DNA from: an uncultured Anaerolineae bacterium
Lineage (GTDB): Bacteria; Chloroflexota; Anaerolineae; Anaerolineales; Villigracilaceae
Reading direction: 5' to 3'
Length of the DNA stretch: 53,999 nt
Assembly: GCA_903846015.1 (NCBI GenBank)
Contig: CAIMZS010000488.1
Location: 1-53,999, forward strand
This document shows positions 1 through 9,285 of the stretch, in pieces. The notes beneath the pieces were generated by a model. It was given only the letters and a program-made list of their open reading frames with translations, did no database searches and had not been told where the DNA came from. The position numbers were made by a program, and so were the translations under genes. How positions within the stretch are numbered: position 1 is the stretch's first letter; every line of letters begins with the position of its first letter.

Positions 1-2993
1 ACCGGGCAGCCGTGATCATCGCTGCAAGTACAGCGCTCGATCAGATCCAGGGCGCCTTTCAATAGGGTGCGGGTTTGAAAGCTGATTTCATCGGATAGGC
101 CCAGCCCACCTGGAAAATTATCGTAGATAAATAATCGGGCAGCATAACCTTCCACATTCAGCGCGTAAACCCCGCCGATCTCATCCCGGTCGCAGGGGAT
201 ATATTCAGGGAAGGCCTTTAGAATGGCGTGTTTCAGGCTGTGAATTGCATATCCAAAATCGGGTATGCCTGTCTCGGCCTTACCATCGGATTCATCCACC
301 GCGCTCCAACGCGGCCAAAACTCCGTATCAAACCTGTTTCTGGTTATCTCGGGAAAGTTCAGCCAATTGGCTTGCGACTCAAGCGTCGTCTTGAGCGGGA
401 CTGGCGATGGGACGGGCAGTTCATCCACCACTTCTTCCACCTGTTTTGCGCGTACCGCGAAGCCGCACTTGGGGCAGCGTCGAACCTGAACATCCGGCGA
501 TTCAAAATGGCAGGAACGTGAACGACATTGCATGACAGGATGGGTTCGGTACAACAGGTATGTTTCGACGCTGGTGGAAATTCTAATTTTTCCATTTTGA
601 ATGGTCACACCGCTTTGGAGAAGCGCTGTATTCCCAGTGTTTCTTTTGGGCGAGGTGGAAAGGATTTCAATTGCCGTTTTTTCCATCCCGCGTGTTCGCA
701 GGTCGGAATTGGCTTTTGGCTGGCAGGTGATCACGCGGGATGCCTGGTCAAGTTCAACCACCTCATAGCTATTTCCATTTACCCACACAAGCGCTTCCTG
801 ATGCGCATCTCGGAAAGCCGTGTTGCCCCTTTTTTTCTCAAGCAGTTTCCCATCAGCGCCGTTCTGCAAAATGTATGTTTCACTGCCTATCGCGCGGATA
901 TCGTTCAGGGGTTCCAGGTCGTGAGGATCATCGCCATTAAGATGATAAAAGCCAGCCTGAATTTTCAAGCTTTTCAACGAAACCAGCGCGTCAAGCAGGT
1001 CTTTGCCCATTGGCCCAAAAAGATGCACCCATTCCTCGGACAGGGGGCCTTCACGGTTGTATTGTGCCTGTGTTTGCGCGGCACACTTCAGGTGAGCCGC
1101 CAGCAGAATTGGATTCTCAGGATTGGCGATGATATCCTCGATCGGTCCGTTGAAGAGCAGCTTTGGCCGGTCGAAATAGAACTGGTCAAAAGGATCGATT
1201 CGGTTGGCGATAAAGATGACTGCGCCTTCCCTTGAACGCCCAGCCCGGCCAAACATCTGACGGGCATCCATCACCAATCCTGGAAAGTGTTTCACAATGG
1301 CGACATCCAATGATCCGACATCAATTCCGGCCATCAACGCTGTCGTGGTAAAAAGGCACCTGACCTTGCCCGCGCGCAAGCGTACCAAAACGTCATTTTT
1401 ATCGCCCTTATCGGAGTAATATTCTTCCACCATCTCGGCCTGATCATCGCGCCCCGTTTGTTTCAAGTGTTCGCGCAGATTCCGGACAGAGCGCTTGACT
1501 TCGTTGATGGATCGCAAAAATACAATCGTGGAGACAGGCTGTTTGCCCTTGTGTTGCGTTTTCGGTGTGGTTACATTAAGCAAGTCACTGCAAAGCGTAT
1601 CGACATCATGAATATCTGAGCGGGTTACCAAAAAGTGGCGAGCGGGCTTTGGGGCGCCGCTCTCGCTGATCACTTCAAATTCTTCAGTGGGCAGACCGGT
1701 AAGCTGGTGGGCAAGCTCAGCCGGGTGACGCACGGTGGCGGATGAAATAATCATCTGTGGGAAGCGCGGATTACCCTCCCTGCGGCAGCGCACCAGCAAT
1801 CGCCGCAGGATGTTGGCCATATTGGATCCGATCACGCCTTTGTAGACATGCGCTTCATCAACAACCACATACCGCAGGTTTTTATAAAATTTCTTCCAGT
1901 TGGGGTATGGTTTGGGCAAAAACAAGTAATGCATTGAATCTGGCGTTGTCACCAGGATGCGATTTTCTTCTTTGAGAGCCTGCTGTTTGGCCGCATACGA
2001 AACACTGCTGTTATAAATCCCTATTTTGATGCGAGTGGATTCGGGCAAAGCCTGGTTCAGTTTTTCCAGTCTTTCGGTCTGGTCGATCCCCAGGGCCACC
2101 AGTGGAAAAAGGTACAGGGCGGTGGAATTTGGGTGGTCAAGTAATTCCTCAAGGATGGTCGGGTTATAGGCTTCTGTCTTGCCTGATGCGGTTGGTGTGG
2201 AGATGATCACATTATTTCCGCGCAGAAGCGCTGCGCGGGTTTGAATCTGGTGGGAGTAAAAGCCGGTGATGTTATCCGTATTTCGAAAAGCATCGGATAC
2301 GAGCGAATTAATCGTCAGTGGAACCGGTTTGGTGGGCGGTTCCCAGGGTTCTTCGAACTGGTAAACATCGTTATTTTCCAGGCCTTCTTCGGTCAGGGTC
2401 TGCTGGATATCAGAAACCATCTCACGGATAAATCCAGCCAGGGTGGAGCCTGTTTGCAGAAATGATGCCGCCTGTGATGGGACTGTTTGTGCCCAGGGTT
2501 TGCCAGATTCTTTAACCACCCTCGCGCTGGCTTTTGTTACCTGGGAGCGCCTGGTATCAATAATCTTCCCGGGCTGGTTTTCAAAGCGCACAGATACTAC
2601 CGCAGGGTAAACCTTTACCACCTCGCCCAGGCCATAATCAGGATGAAACACCCGGGTGCCGGGCGGCATTGTTTCGGTTTGGTCCGAAACCAAATCGTCG
2701 CGGCGCTCGCGTTTGAGGCGCAGGGCTTCTTCAGCAGCGCGTTGGATATCAACTTGACGATTGGCTGACCTGGCAGGTTGTGGGCTGGTATCTCGCAGGA
2801 TCTCGTATGCTGAAAGGCTTCCGTTATTTACCCTGACGAGAAAAGATACTCGCTGCCCAGGCGCCGGGTTTGCAATGGTTAAATGTTCGGAATAGTGGGC
2901 AATATACTTCTTGCCATCATCGCCAAGAATGATTCGGGAACCTTTTATGGCGCCGCGCGAATCGAAACAACCTTTGATGCGCTGCTCTGCCAT
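1..2993 (-). CDS. DEAH-box helicase with DUF1998 C-terminus (MrfA/YprA type), 3' end beyond the left edge
   Basis: The minus-strand frame is open from the ATG at 2993 to base 1, giving at least 997 residues. An SF2 motor is visible: Walker A-like TPTASGKT near residue 265, DEAH near 378 and SAT near 416. The C-terminal part has a zinc-ribbon pair (CPKCG near 839), then the DUF1998 signature YDNFPGGLGL near 950 and the start of a Cys cluster (CTCSDDHGC) at the edge. Proteins of this architecture (B. subtilis MrfA/YprA) are ATP-dependent 3'-5' DNA translocases involved in repair of crosslinked DNA. Residues about 108-145 (GTRVFHPDYGLGEVVKVYP) resemble the small Tudor/CarD-like tail of PcrA/UvrD, here placed before the motor. 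The gene stands alone, with 879 bases of non-coding DNA upstream. The family call is firm; the repair role is by homology. Confidence 0.88.
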   Translation of the reverse strand, partial: MAEQRIKGCFDSRGAIKGSRIILGDDGKKYIAHYSEHLTIANPAPGQRVSFLVRVNNGSLSAYEILRDTSPQPARSANRQVDIQRAAEEALRLKRERRDDLVSDQTETMPPGTRVFHPDYGLGEVVKVYPAVVSVRFENQPGKIIDTRRSQVTKASARVVKESGKPWAQTVPSQAASFLQTGSTLAGFIREMVSDIQQTLTEEGLENNDVYQFEEPWEPPTKPVPLTINSLVSDAFRNTDNITGFYSHQIQTRAALLRGNNVIISTPTASGKTEAYNPTILEELLDHPNSTALYLFPLVALGIDQTERLEKLNQALPESTRIKIGIYNSSVSYAAKQQALKEENRILVTTPDSMHYLFLPKPYPNWKKFYKNLRYVVVDEAHVYKGVIGSNMANILRRLLVRCRREGNPRFPQMIISSATVRHPAELAHQLTGLPTEEFEVISESGAPKPARHFLVTRSDIHDVDTLCSDLLNVTTPKTQHKGKQPVSTIVFLRSINEVKRSVRNLREHLKQTGRDDQAEMVEEYYSDKGDKNDVLVRLRAGKVRCLFTTTALMAGIDVGSLDVAIVKHFPGLVMDARQMFGRAGRSREGAVIFIANRIDPFDQFYFDRPKLLFNGPIEDIIANPENPILLAAHLKCAAQTQAQYNREGPLSEEWVHLFGPMGKDLLDALVSLKSLKIQAGFYHLNGDDPHDLEPLNDIRAIGSETYILQNGADGKLLEKKRGNTAFRDAHQEALVWVNGNSYEVVELDQASRVITCQPKANSDLRTRGMEKTAIEILSTSPKRNTGNTALLQSGVTIQNGKIRISTSVETYLLYRTHPVMQCRSRSCHFESPDVQVRRCPKCGFAVRAKQVEEVVDELPVPSPVPLKTTLESQANWLNFPEITRNRFDTEFWPRWSAVDESDGKAETGIPDFGYAIHSLKHAILKAFPEYIPCDRDEIGGVYALNVEGYAARLFIYDNFPGGLGLSDEISFQTRTLLKGALDLIERCTCSDDHGCP

Positions 2994-3173
2994 TAAAGTC
3001 CCACAATCTTTGTCAATGCACAGGCCCTTTCGGGCAGCGCAACCAGACGCGCAGCGTTATATGTGAAGCAGGGGCGGAGTTTGGTGATGGGCATATGGTT
3101 GATGTTCCACATCTTGCAAATTGATGTCAGAGTCATACTATAGCTCTTTAGAAAAAGAATTTGGATTTGTAGT

Positions 3174-3189
3174 AACGACTTCAGTCGTT
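3174..3189. repeat. Inverted repeat AACGACT-TC-AGTCGTT (REP-like)
   Basis: Two perfect 7-base arms are separated by TC. The wider stretch, about 3167-3233, begins GTAGTAACGACT and ends CGCCGCTACGA, so the outer ends are also partly complementary. This looks like a small interspersed palindromic element. No second copy is visible in the window, so dispersal is inferred. Confidence 0.4.
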
Positions 3190-3416
3190 TAGCGAGGAGA
3201 AGCAATGAAATTCGCCGCTACGATGCAAAATCATTATCTGAAAAACTATAGCGACGAACTCATTTTACTGTAATGGTCAGTAACTGCGCGAACAAAAATT
3301 CTATTAATCGGAGCCAACTAAATGGTCGAATTCCGCCGGGATAAATCCATTTTCATCCGACTGTTACACATATGCAGGGCCTTCCCTTACGGATAGCACG
3401 GCCATTTATCGCCGTG

Positions 3417-3447
3417 TCCCGGTTCCAGCGATAGTGCCGGTTCTAGC
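3417..3447 (-). repeat. GGAACCGGGACTATCGC-type repeat, two degenerate copies
   Basis: On the minus strand this reads AGAACCGGCACTATCGC followed directly by TGGAACCGGGAC. The same core occurs twice at 35413-35458, also in gene-poor DNA, and more weakly near 30427. It is therefore a repeat shared by non-coding segments more than 30 kb apart. Confidence 0.5.
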
Positions 3448-3872
3448 AGGGCCGCTTGTCCGCGCTCGTCCGCGTCCAATGTTTTTACCACGCCAATTCC
3501 CAGAGAGCCTCTGTTTTATCGGTGATATAAGCTGGAAACCCGTGGAAAAAACTTTTCTGGACAGTTATATGAGAACCCGGTAGATTGTAAATAGCAGATG
3601 GCAACCAACAAAATTTGACTCGGTTATGTGGCTGTGCTAGGATATTAGTGAGCGGTATCGTAAAGCCTGGTGACTTTGGCTGTCCGTAGGACAGACCTAG
3701 CTTTTCCTGAAATGGAAAGGGAAAGATTGAAATCAAGGCTCAGGGTAAGCCGCTTCCCCCTTTTGAGGGTAATTCTCATCTTGATGGGATTTTTTATTTC
3801 TGCTCAAAAAGCCCAATTTTGTGGCATAGCGCAGAGCATCTGTCATAGGATCGTTTTAGTATAAATCAATTT

Positions 3873-4733
3873 TCATCGGGTGCTGAAATCCCTGCGTAAT
3901 TCACCGGCCTCCATCATCGCGTCCAGGTTGCCGGTGCGCCAGGCTTCCTGCTCCTGTTCACCGGGCGCCTCCGAGAAATACTGCATCACCGAGCGCTCCG
4001 CAAGCTGCCGGGAGCCCTGGGCATACTCGCGGTACGGCGCGCACGAAAAGCGCGCATCGCAGTTTCGGCAGACATGCGTTCCAAAACGGATATTGCGCGT
4101 GCCGGGCATCGTGGTCTGCAGCCGGGTCAGTGCAGGCGGGGCAAATTTTCCGTCCTCGATGCAGTCCACCACCGCACCAAAATCGCGGATAGTCTCATCC
4201 ACGCGGCCCAGGTCGAAGGCAATCTCCACCACCGGGTTCCAGCCCTCCAGCGCGTAGCGCAGGCGCTCCAGGTTGCCGCTCTCCAGCGCGCTTTGGACAT
4301 CCTCCGGGTAGTCTGTGGCGATCACCGCAGTGCCGTCCAGTGACTGGCTGCGCAGCCGCTGCCAGATATGCGCATAGATATTCAGTTGGGCTTCGTATGT
4401 TTCCAGGTTGGCGCGCACGTAATCGGCGTTGTGGGTCTTGATATCGTACATGATTGTGCGGTCATTCTCGCGCAGGATGTCGACCACACCTTCGATGGTG
4501 AAATCGCGGCCCCGCGCTGTTTCCTGCCCTGGCAGGCTCAGGCGTACCTCTGTATCGCTCACATTCTCAGCGATGCTGCTTAGTTTTTGCCAGTACAGCA
4601 GCACCTGGTTAAGCGCGGTCTGCTTGACGTCTGGCGCGAGGGCGTGCCCGGAATCCAGGCGCAGTTCGGCGAAGTTTTGTTCAAAGACTTGTCGGATGAA
4701 GTCTTCGATCGAGGGCAGGTCTGTGTCAGGCAT
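3873..4733 (-). CDS. RecB/AddB-like PD-(D/E)XK nuclease, C-terminal part of a split iron-sulfur nuclease
   Basis: This 286-residue protein carries the catalytic core of the RecB-family nuclease fold: Glu63 (in TEVRLSL), Asp85 in GVVDIL, Asp97-Ile-Lys99 in YDIKT, and the QLNIY helix at 116-120. Near the C-terminus Cys222, Cys225 and Cys231 form C-x2-C-x5-C, the spacing of the last three ligands of the AddB/AdnA-type 4Fe-4S staple. The usual first cysteine and the first helix are missing here; they lie at the end of the upstream helicase. The ATG overlaps the helicase stop by 8 bases and is preceded by a full AGGAGG (4744-4749) 10 bases upstream, so it starts independently but is translationally coupled. 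It probably acts with the helicase in DNA end processing. Confidence 0.85.
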   Translation of the reverse strand: MPDTDLPSIEDFIRQVFEQNFAELRLDSGHALAPDVKQTALNQVLLYWQKLSSIAENVSDTEVRLSLPGQETARGRDFTIEGVVDILRENDRTIMYDIKTHNADYVRANLETYEAQLNIYAHIWQRLRSQSLDGTAVIATDYPEDVQSALESGNLERLRYALEGWNPVVEIAFDLGRVDETIRDFGAVVDCIEDGKFAPPALTRLQTTMPGTRNIRFGTHVCRNCDARFSCAPYREYAQGSRQLAERSVMQYFSEAPGEQEQEAWRTGNLDAMMEAGELRRDFSTR

Positions 4734-7401
4734 GTTTTTCCGTCCTCCTGCGAATCAGTTCATGGTGCAGATCTTCAAGTGTGCGGTGCACCAGCTGTCC
4801 GAAGAACATGGTCTGCGAGCGCGACGGCACAAAGCCAAACTTGCGAAAGATCATGTACTGGCGCGGGCATTTTTGGTAATTCATGTAATCGGTTGTAAAA
4901 GAATAGGCTTTCGGGATGCCCTCATCCTTCAATTCTGCAGTGGGGATGGTTCTGGTATCAAGTTGCGGAATGCGGGTGATACCGGCGCCAAACACAGCCG
5001 GGAATGGCGGGCTCATGCGCTGACCCTTGCCGCTGAAATGCGCAATCACCAGCAGATTCTTGGCCCGCGAAAGCGCTACGTAAAACATTCGCAGGATGTC
5101 GAACTCGGTCATGCGCTCGAGTGGTTCGCCGGGTTCGCGGAAAATCAGCGGACGGGTGATGATCTCCAGAAGGTTTGGGCCGCGGTTATCTTTTCGTGGA
5201 TTGCCAAGCACCACCACCGGGAATTCCAGCCCCTTGGATTGGTGAATGGTCAAAAAGGGTATGCGCCCCTTTGGGAAGGGGTCATCGGCATCTTCCAGTT
5301 CGGTTTCACCCAGGCGGTAGAGCGCAAAAAGATACGAGAAGAAGACGATCTGGTAGGTGCGATCCGCCAGCAGGTCGGCTGTGATTAACGGGATCCGTTC
5401 TTCTACGAAGCGCGCCAGGTATTGCGAGAGCAGCCCGAGATTGGCTGCTGAGCCTTCATCGCCGTTGCATTCGGCGGCATCAAACATTTTTTTGAAATGT
5501 TCAAACCCGCATATCTGGTAGAACAGGTCGAGTACATTCCAGTCGATCGAAGTTGCCCGCCGTAGGGCATAAATCAGGCTGACTGATTCGCCCCGGCGCT
5601 GTCGTTCCAGCACAAGATTGTTAAAATATTGCCCCGAGATTTGCTTTTTGGCATTGGGTGAGAGATCTGCGGCGGCGTAGAGTGTTCTGCTCATGGCAGC
5701 CGGGTTGTAGGGGCTTTTGAGATCCCAATGGTTCTGTTCCGCTGCGTCCAGCAAGGCCTGGTAATCGCAGCGTGCCTGTTCAAGTTCCTTGTGCCTGTCG
5801 CTGACGAACTGCGCCAGGCGCGGATCATGTCCCATCAATTGGGCGGCGATTCCTTCGGCAGTATCCGCCCAGGTTTGGAAGTGTTCATAGTCGCGGCCCC
5901 TGAATTCAAATCCGGACGGTCGCCCAAATACTTTGAACAAAAGCCCAAACACATCAAAGGATTCGTCCGCCTCTAAAAAGCGGCTGGCGCGCGGTGCGTA
6001 GACCTTGAGCCCCACATCTTCCAGTGCTTCCTTCATGCGCCGCACCTGGTCAGTCATTTCTCCGTTGTATTTCAAGCTGGGGTACAGGAAGGCGATCTGG
6101 TTGGGGTTTTCAACCTTGCCCTCATCGACCAGCCGCTTCACCAGCCAGGCAATTTCCGCGCAGGCTTCCAGCGGGGCGGCGGGTGTGCTGGCGACCACTG
6201 ACGGCAGGCCGTCGACTCGACTGGCCTTGATATCTTTGTCGGCCACCCGGTAAAAACCGTCGCCATTCGGCCTGCTCCAATTTGTCTGGCGCATGAAAGT
6301 CTTGTAAAACCCGACGATGCGGTCACGCGAGCGGTAATTGGTATCCAGGGAAATGCGTCGTGGGGCAGTCTGTAAAAAGGTCTGGCAGCGCGCCGGGAAA
6401 TCAACAAAATTTTCAACGGTTGCCCCGCGAAAGCGGTACAGCGCCTGGTCATCATCGCCCACCACGCAGATGTTTTTATGCCCCTCAGCCAGCTTGAAAA
6501 AGATCAGTTCCTGGATGGTGTTGGTGTCCTGATATTCATCTACGATCACGTGTTTGAAAACCCGCCCGGCATCCCGCACCTTCGCCAGAACCTGGAAGGC
6601 CTCCTGCTGGATCATGGAAAAATCGGTCAGGCGCGCGTTTTCGAGTTCAAGCGATTTTAGATAGGCAGCGTACATGCGCACAAGCAAAACGATCTGCTCA
6701 ATGGTAAGGTTATAGTGGGCAAAATGCGATAATATCCGTTCATCCCCGCTTTCGAGTTTCGCCAGCGCAAGCCGGGTATCGAGACATTCTTCCGAAAAAC
6801 GGTTGAAGATGGCCTTGCAGTTGACGACAGCCGCGTGTTTGGAAGCGGATGTGATCTTGAAAATGGCGTTGATTTTTTCATTGCCATTTTCGACCAGGCC
6901 AACCTGTTCCAAGATGCCCTGCCAGGTGCGGTTGCGTGAAAGGTGAAAATACTGTCCCAGGTCATCCAGCAGTTGGGGCGGCCGGCTGCGGTGGTGATCC
7001 AGCGCAAAATGGCGCCGGTCTGACAGGATTCGCTGGCAAAGCGAGTGCACTGTGCCGATGTACATCTGGCTCAGGTCATAAGGCTGCCCATTTAAATTGG
7101 TGACAATCCCCAAAAGTGATTGCAGCCCCTGCTTGAGCTGCAGCGCGGCTTTTTCGGTAAAAGTCGAAAGATAAATTTCTTCTGATTTGATGCCATGAAA
7201 GACGATCAGGTTGACTGTGCGCCAGAGCAGTACGCGTGTTTTCCCCGAACCTGGCCCGGCAGTTAAATACAACGGTCCATTCACATGCAGGATGGCCTCG
7301 CGCTGCTCATCATTGGGTGTAAACTTCGCCAGCTTCCACAGATCTTCGATTTTGAATGGTCTGGACGAGAGTTGGCTGACGTGATCCTGGAAATTGGTCA
7401 T
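4726..7401 (-). CDS. UvrD/PcrA-type SF1 helicase carrying the N-terminal piece of the nuclease domain
   Basis: This 891-residue protein has the SF1A helicase motifs: Walker A GPGSGKT (residues 49-55), motif II VDEYQDTN near 290, GDDDQALYRFRGA, TIHQSKGLEF and YVALSRAKN. Beyond the motor, residues 845 onward (CPRQYMIF... FGQLVHRTLEDLHHE) match the start of a RecB-family nuclease domain: the first iron-sulfur cysteine (Cys845) and the G-x-x-x-H helix. The protein then stops, and the rest of that nuclease is encoded by the overlapping gene at 3873-4733. AddB and AdnA normally keep helicase and nuclease in one chain. A role in double-strand break processing is inferred from that family. Confidence 0.88.
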   Translation of the reverse strand: MTNFQDHVSQLSSRPFKIEDLWKLAKFTPNDEQREAILHVNGPLYLTAGPGSGKTRVLLWRTVNLIVFHGIKSEEIYLSTFTEKAALQLKQGLQSLLGIVTNLNGQPYDLSQMYIGTVHSLCQRILSDRRHFALDHHRSRPPQLLDDLGQYFHLSRNRTWQGILEQVGLVENGNEKINAIFKITSASKHAAVVNCKAIFNRFSEECLDTRLALAKLESGDERILSHFAHYNLTIEQIVLLVRMYAAYLKSLELENARLTDFSMIQQEAFQVLAKVRDAGRVFKHVIVDEYQDTNTIQELIFFKLAEGHKNICVVGDDDQALYRFRGATVENFVDFPARCQTFLQTAPRRISLDTNYRSRDRIVGFYKTFMRQTNWSRPNGDGFYRVADKDIKASRVDGLPSVVASTPAAPLEACAEIAWLVKRLVDEGKVENPNQIAFLYPSLKYNGEMTDQVRRMKEALEDVGLKVYAPRASRFLEADESFDVFGLLFKVFGRPSGFEFRGRDYEHFQTWADTAEGIAAQLMGHDPRLAQFVSDRHKELEQARCDYQALLDAAEQNHWDLKSPYNPAAMSRTLYAAADLSPNAKKQISGQYFNNLVLERQRRGESVSLIYALRRATSIDWNVLDLFYQICGFEHFKKMFDAAECNGDEGSAANLGLLSQYLARFVEERIPLITADLLADRTYQIVFFSYLFALYRLGETELEDADDPFPKGRIPFLTIHQSKGLEFPVVVLGNPRKDNRGPNLLEIITRPLIFREPGEPLERMTEFDILRMFYVALSRAKNLLVIAHFSGKGQRMSPPFPAVFGAGITRIPQLDTRTIPTAELKDEGIPKAYSFTTDYMNYQKCPRQYMIFRKFGFVPSRSQTMFFGQLVHRTLEDLHHELIRRRTEKHA
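4744..4749 (-). promoter_or_regulatory. Consensus ribosome binding site inside the helicase gene
   Basis: AGGAGG lies 10 bases before the nuclease ATG and within the last codons of the helicase. It explains how the second polypeptide is made without frameshifting and argues that the split is functional, not a recent accident. Confidence 0.7.
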
Positions 7402-7952
7402 TGGGTAGCCTTATGCGCTCTTCCGGTGAGAACTGGTTTTTTGGGATACTGGAATCTCTGGATGCGATCATTGCTCTGTGAGGATTTCCAAACTGCGCAA
7501 GTTCAGAAAAACCATGCCGGGGTTTTCCCCATGGCATAAGTGTAGCATAAAAACGGGAGCCTATCCTGGTGTCAGATGTCTTAGCTTTGCGTCATCTCGT
7601 GTGCGGCTGGGATTTTTTAAGCATGCCCCTTTTACTATTCCTTTGCGCGCTGCTTCAAATAATGCGCATTGAACTGCACATATTCCACCCTCTCATTTCC
7701 GACCATCCTTGTTCTTGTCATCCAGGGCCTTCGCCCGTACCACTCTTTGATCAGTATGCTCGCGATGGCTATGGTGGTATGATTTATTATGGTGTTAGAT
7801 CGCAGATGATTTGTTTTTGCAAATCGATTTGCGAGAATCAGCGTTTCGCTGCCAGGCGGCGTGGTTGTTTATAATAGTCTGTAATAACAACGAGACACTA
7901 CTCAAACTTGCGGTGAAAAAATGTGCATATTGATGGTGAAAAGGGAAAAAAC
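7402..7952. other. Divergent intergenic region upstream of the NUDIX cassette
   Basis: About 550 bases separate the helicase start from the next plus-strand gene, with no supported coding sequence. The right part holds a perfect palindrome (7819-7832) and a TATAAT at 7870-7875 that would suit the downstream operon. No good -35 is seen at normal spacing. Sequence here is noticeably AT-richer than the flanking repair genes. Confidence 0.5.
7819..7832. promoter_or_regulatory. Palindrome GCAAATCGATTTGC, possible operator
   Basis: A perfect 14-base palindrome sits 38 bases before a TATAAT hexamer (7870-7875) and about 120 bases before the first gene of the cassette. Size and place suit an operator or activator site. 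The binding protein is unknown. Confidence 0.4.
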
Positions 7953-9269
7953 ATGCCAACAGTATTGATTGTGGTACGGTATCTTCTGGTCGCATTGTTA
8001 TTTTATTGTCACATTTATTTGTATGGTTGGCTGGACAATATGCGTAATCATCGACCTGCTTCCAAATCGCTCGCCCGTTTCTTTTTTGCATTGCTGGCCT
8101 TGCTGTGGCTTGGATTTGCAGCTGGAGGTATTGTTTTTCTGCTGACAGGGATCAATGTTCTTGTTTCCATTGGGAGTGGGTTGGTTGCCGGGATTGGCAT
8201 TGCAATAGTTGTAGAGTTTTTGTGGAGTTTTATTGCTCCTGATAGTCTTCCCAATCTTGAAGAGATTTCAGAGCAAATGGAATCAATATCGCGAAGTAAT
8301 GAACCTTTTACATTTAGCGATATGGGGCAGAAAAAAATCCCGACATTCCTGAAACCTATCAAAAAATGGTGGAAAGCCCTTCAGTTGGGCATTCATAACG
8401 TTGAGAGACCGGAGAATCTAAGGAAAATAGCCGGCGCCTGGGTAATTGGCATTCCGATTTTGTTTTTCTTTCTCCTGGTGGCGATTAATCATTTGCCGAC
8501 ATCGATCCGGGATCAATCGGTTGCGCTGGTGGTCGTTTATTTTTTGGTGTTTACCTTGCTGCTCGATTTTGTTTTCACTACTTACCACATGGCAAACAGG
8601 CAGATGACAGAAAGCGTTCGCATGGCGTTGTTCATTAAAGCTTTACGCGATACCTTTCCCGGTTTTATATTGACCGCTTCTCTATTTTGGGTATGGAAAA
8701 TCTCCGGCCCTGGTATGAGCGCGACATTGGCGGCCCCTGGTTGGTGGTTTGGCGGGTTGGTATTTATGTTCTTGTGCGGATTCCTGATCCCCTTACAGTA
8801 TCAGAGTGGGGTGACCGATGCTCGCAAGACAAAAGAACGCGTTATCAGTGAGTGTGTCACTGACCTGGATGTGTTAATTACCAAACTTATGCATGTAAAT
8901 GAAGAAAATCGAAAAGAGAAAATTTTATTCATCCTGGGTGAAAAAACGAGCGATGCAGAAGCGAACTTATTCTCCAACACTGCCGCGCGCGACCACTTTT
9001 CGATTAAAAACGTGTACGATAAAAATCCCGCTACCATTCGTTTTGATTTGCTAAATCATATCCACCTGACAATAAGTCACAACTCACTTCCCCAGGAAAA
9101 ATGGGGCGAGCATTTTCTGTGGCTTAGAGAGACCATCGAAGCGGAAGCGGGTATCATCAAGTCGGCTCGTCCATTGGTGTCCGAATGGTTGATTTCCATC
9201 TTGACAATTATCGTGTCGACTGTATTTACCAAGTTTTCTGAAAATATACTTGCAATTTTTCCTCGTTAG
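7953..9269 (+). CDS. Multi-pass membrane protein of unknown function, first gene of the NUDIX cassette
   Basis: I do not recognise the family. From the ATG at 7953 (AAGGG 7-8 bases upstream; a GTG at 7923 in frame is an alternative) the protein has 438 residues. Hydrophobic segments lie at about 3-27, 40-62, 70-95, 162-183, 190-213, 235-250 and 265-283. A charged soluble region of about 120 residues follows, then a last hydrophobic stretch near the C-terminus (SEWLISILTIIVSTVF). A cytoplasmic loop of about 65 residues lies between segments 3 and 4. Seventeen bases separate it from the next gene, so the three genes form one operon. It is AT-richer than the neighbours, suggesting acquisition. 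It could be a membrane effector or sensor, but nothing in the sequence fixes this. Confidence 0.75.
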   Translation: MPTVLIVVRYLLVALLFYCHIYLYGWLDNMRNHRPASKSLARFFFALLALLWLGFAAGGIVFLLTGINVLVSIGSGLVAGIGIAIVVEFLWSFIAPDSLPNLEEISEQMESISRSNEPFTFSDMGQKKIPTFLKPIKKWWKALQLGIHNVERPENLRKIAGAWVIGIPILFFFLLVAINHLPTSIRDQSVALVVVYFLVFTLLLDFVFTTYHMANRQMTESVRMALFIKALRDTFPGFILTASLFWVWKISGPGMSATLAAPGWWFGGLVFMFLCGFLIPLQYQSGVTDARKTKERVISECVTDLDVLITKLMHVNEENRKEKILFILGEKTSDAEANLFSNTAARDHFSIKNVYDKNPATIRFDLLNHIHLTISHNSLPQEKWGEHFLWLRETIEAEAGIIKSARPLVSEWLISILTIIVSTVFTKFSENILAIFPR

Positions 9270-9285
9270 AAAAGGATACCATCCA

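Larger units (their letters stand above)
2994..3872. other. Long intergenic stretch with repeat-like sequence, no convincing gene
   Basis: There are 879 bases between the start of the DEAH helicase and the stop of the nuclease gene. Short frames here have no recognisable motifs or ribosome sites. It holds an inverted repeat at 3174-3189 and GGAACCGGGAC-type repeats at 3417-3447, both listed separately. It may be the site of a decayed insertion. Confidence 0.6.

Noticed and set aside
528..1235. Plus-strand open frame of 235 codons at the left end
   Set aside because: It is antisense to the DEAH helicase, which has all expected motifs; this frame has none.
4734..4745. Programmed frameshift at the A-rich GGAAAAAC before the nuclease start
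   Set aside because: Reaching the nuclease frame needs a +1 or -2 shift, not the common -1, and a perfect AGGAGG before the ATG explains it by separate initiation.
4429..5388. Plus-strand frame of 319 codons opposite the nuclease and helicase
   Set aside because: It spans two well-supported minus genes and has no recognisable domain.
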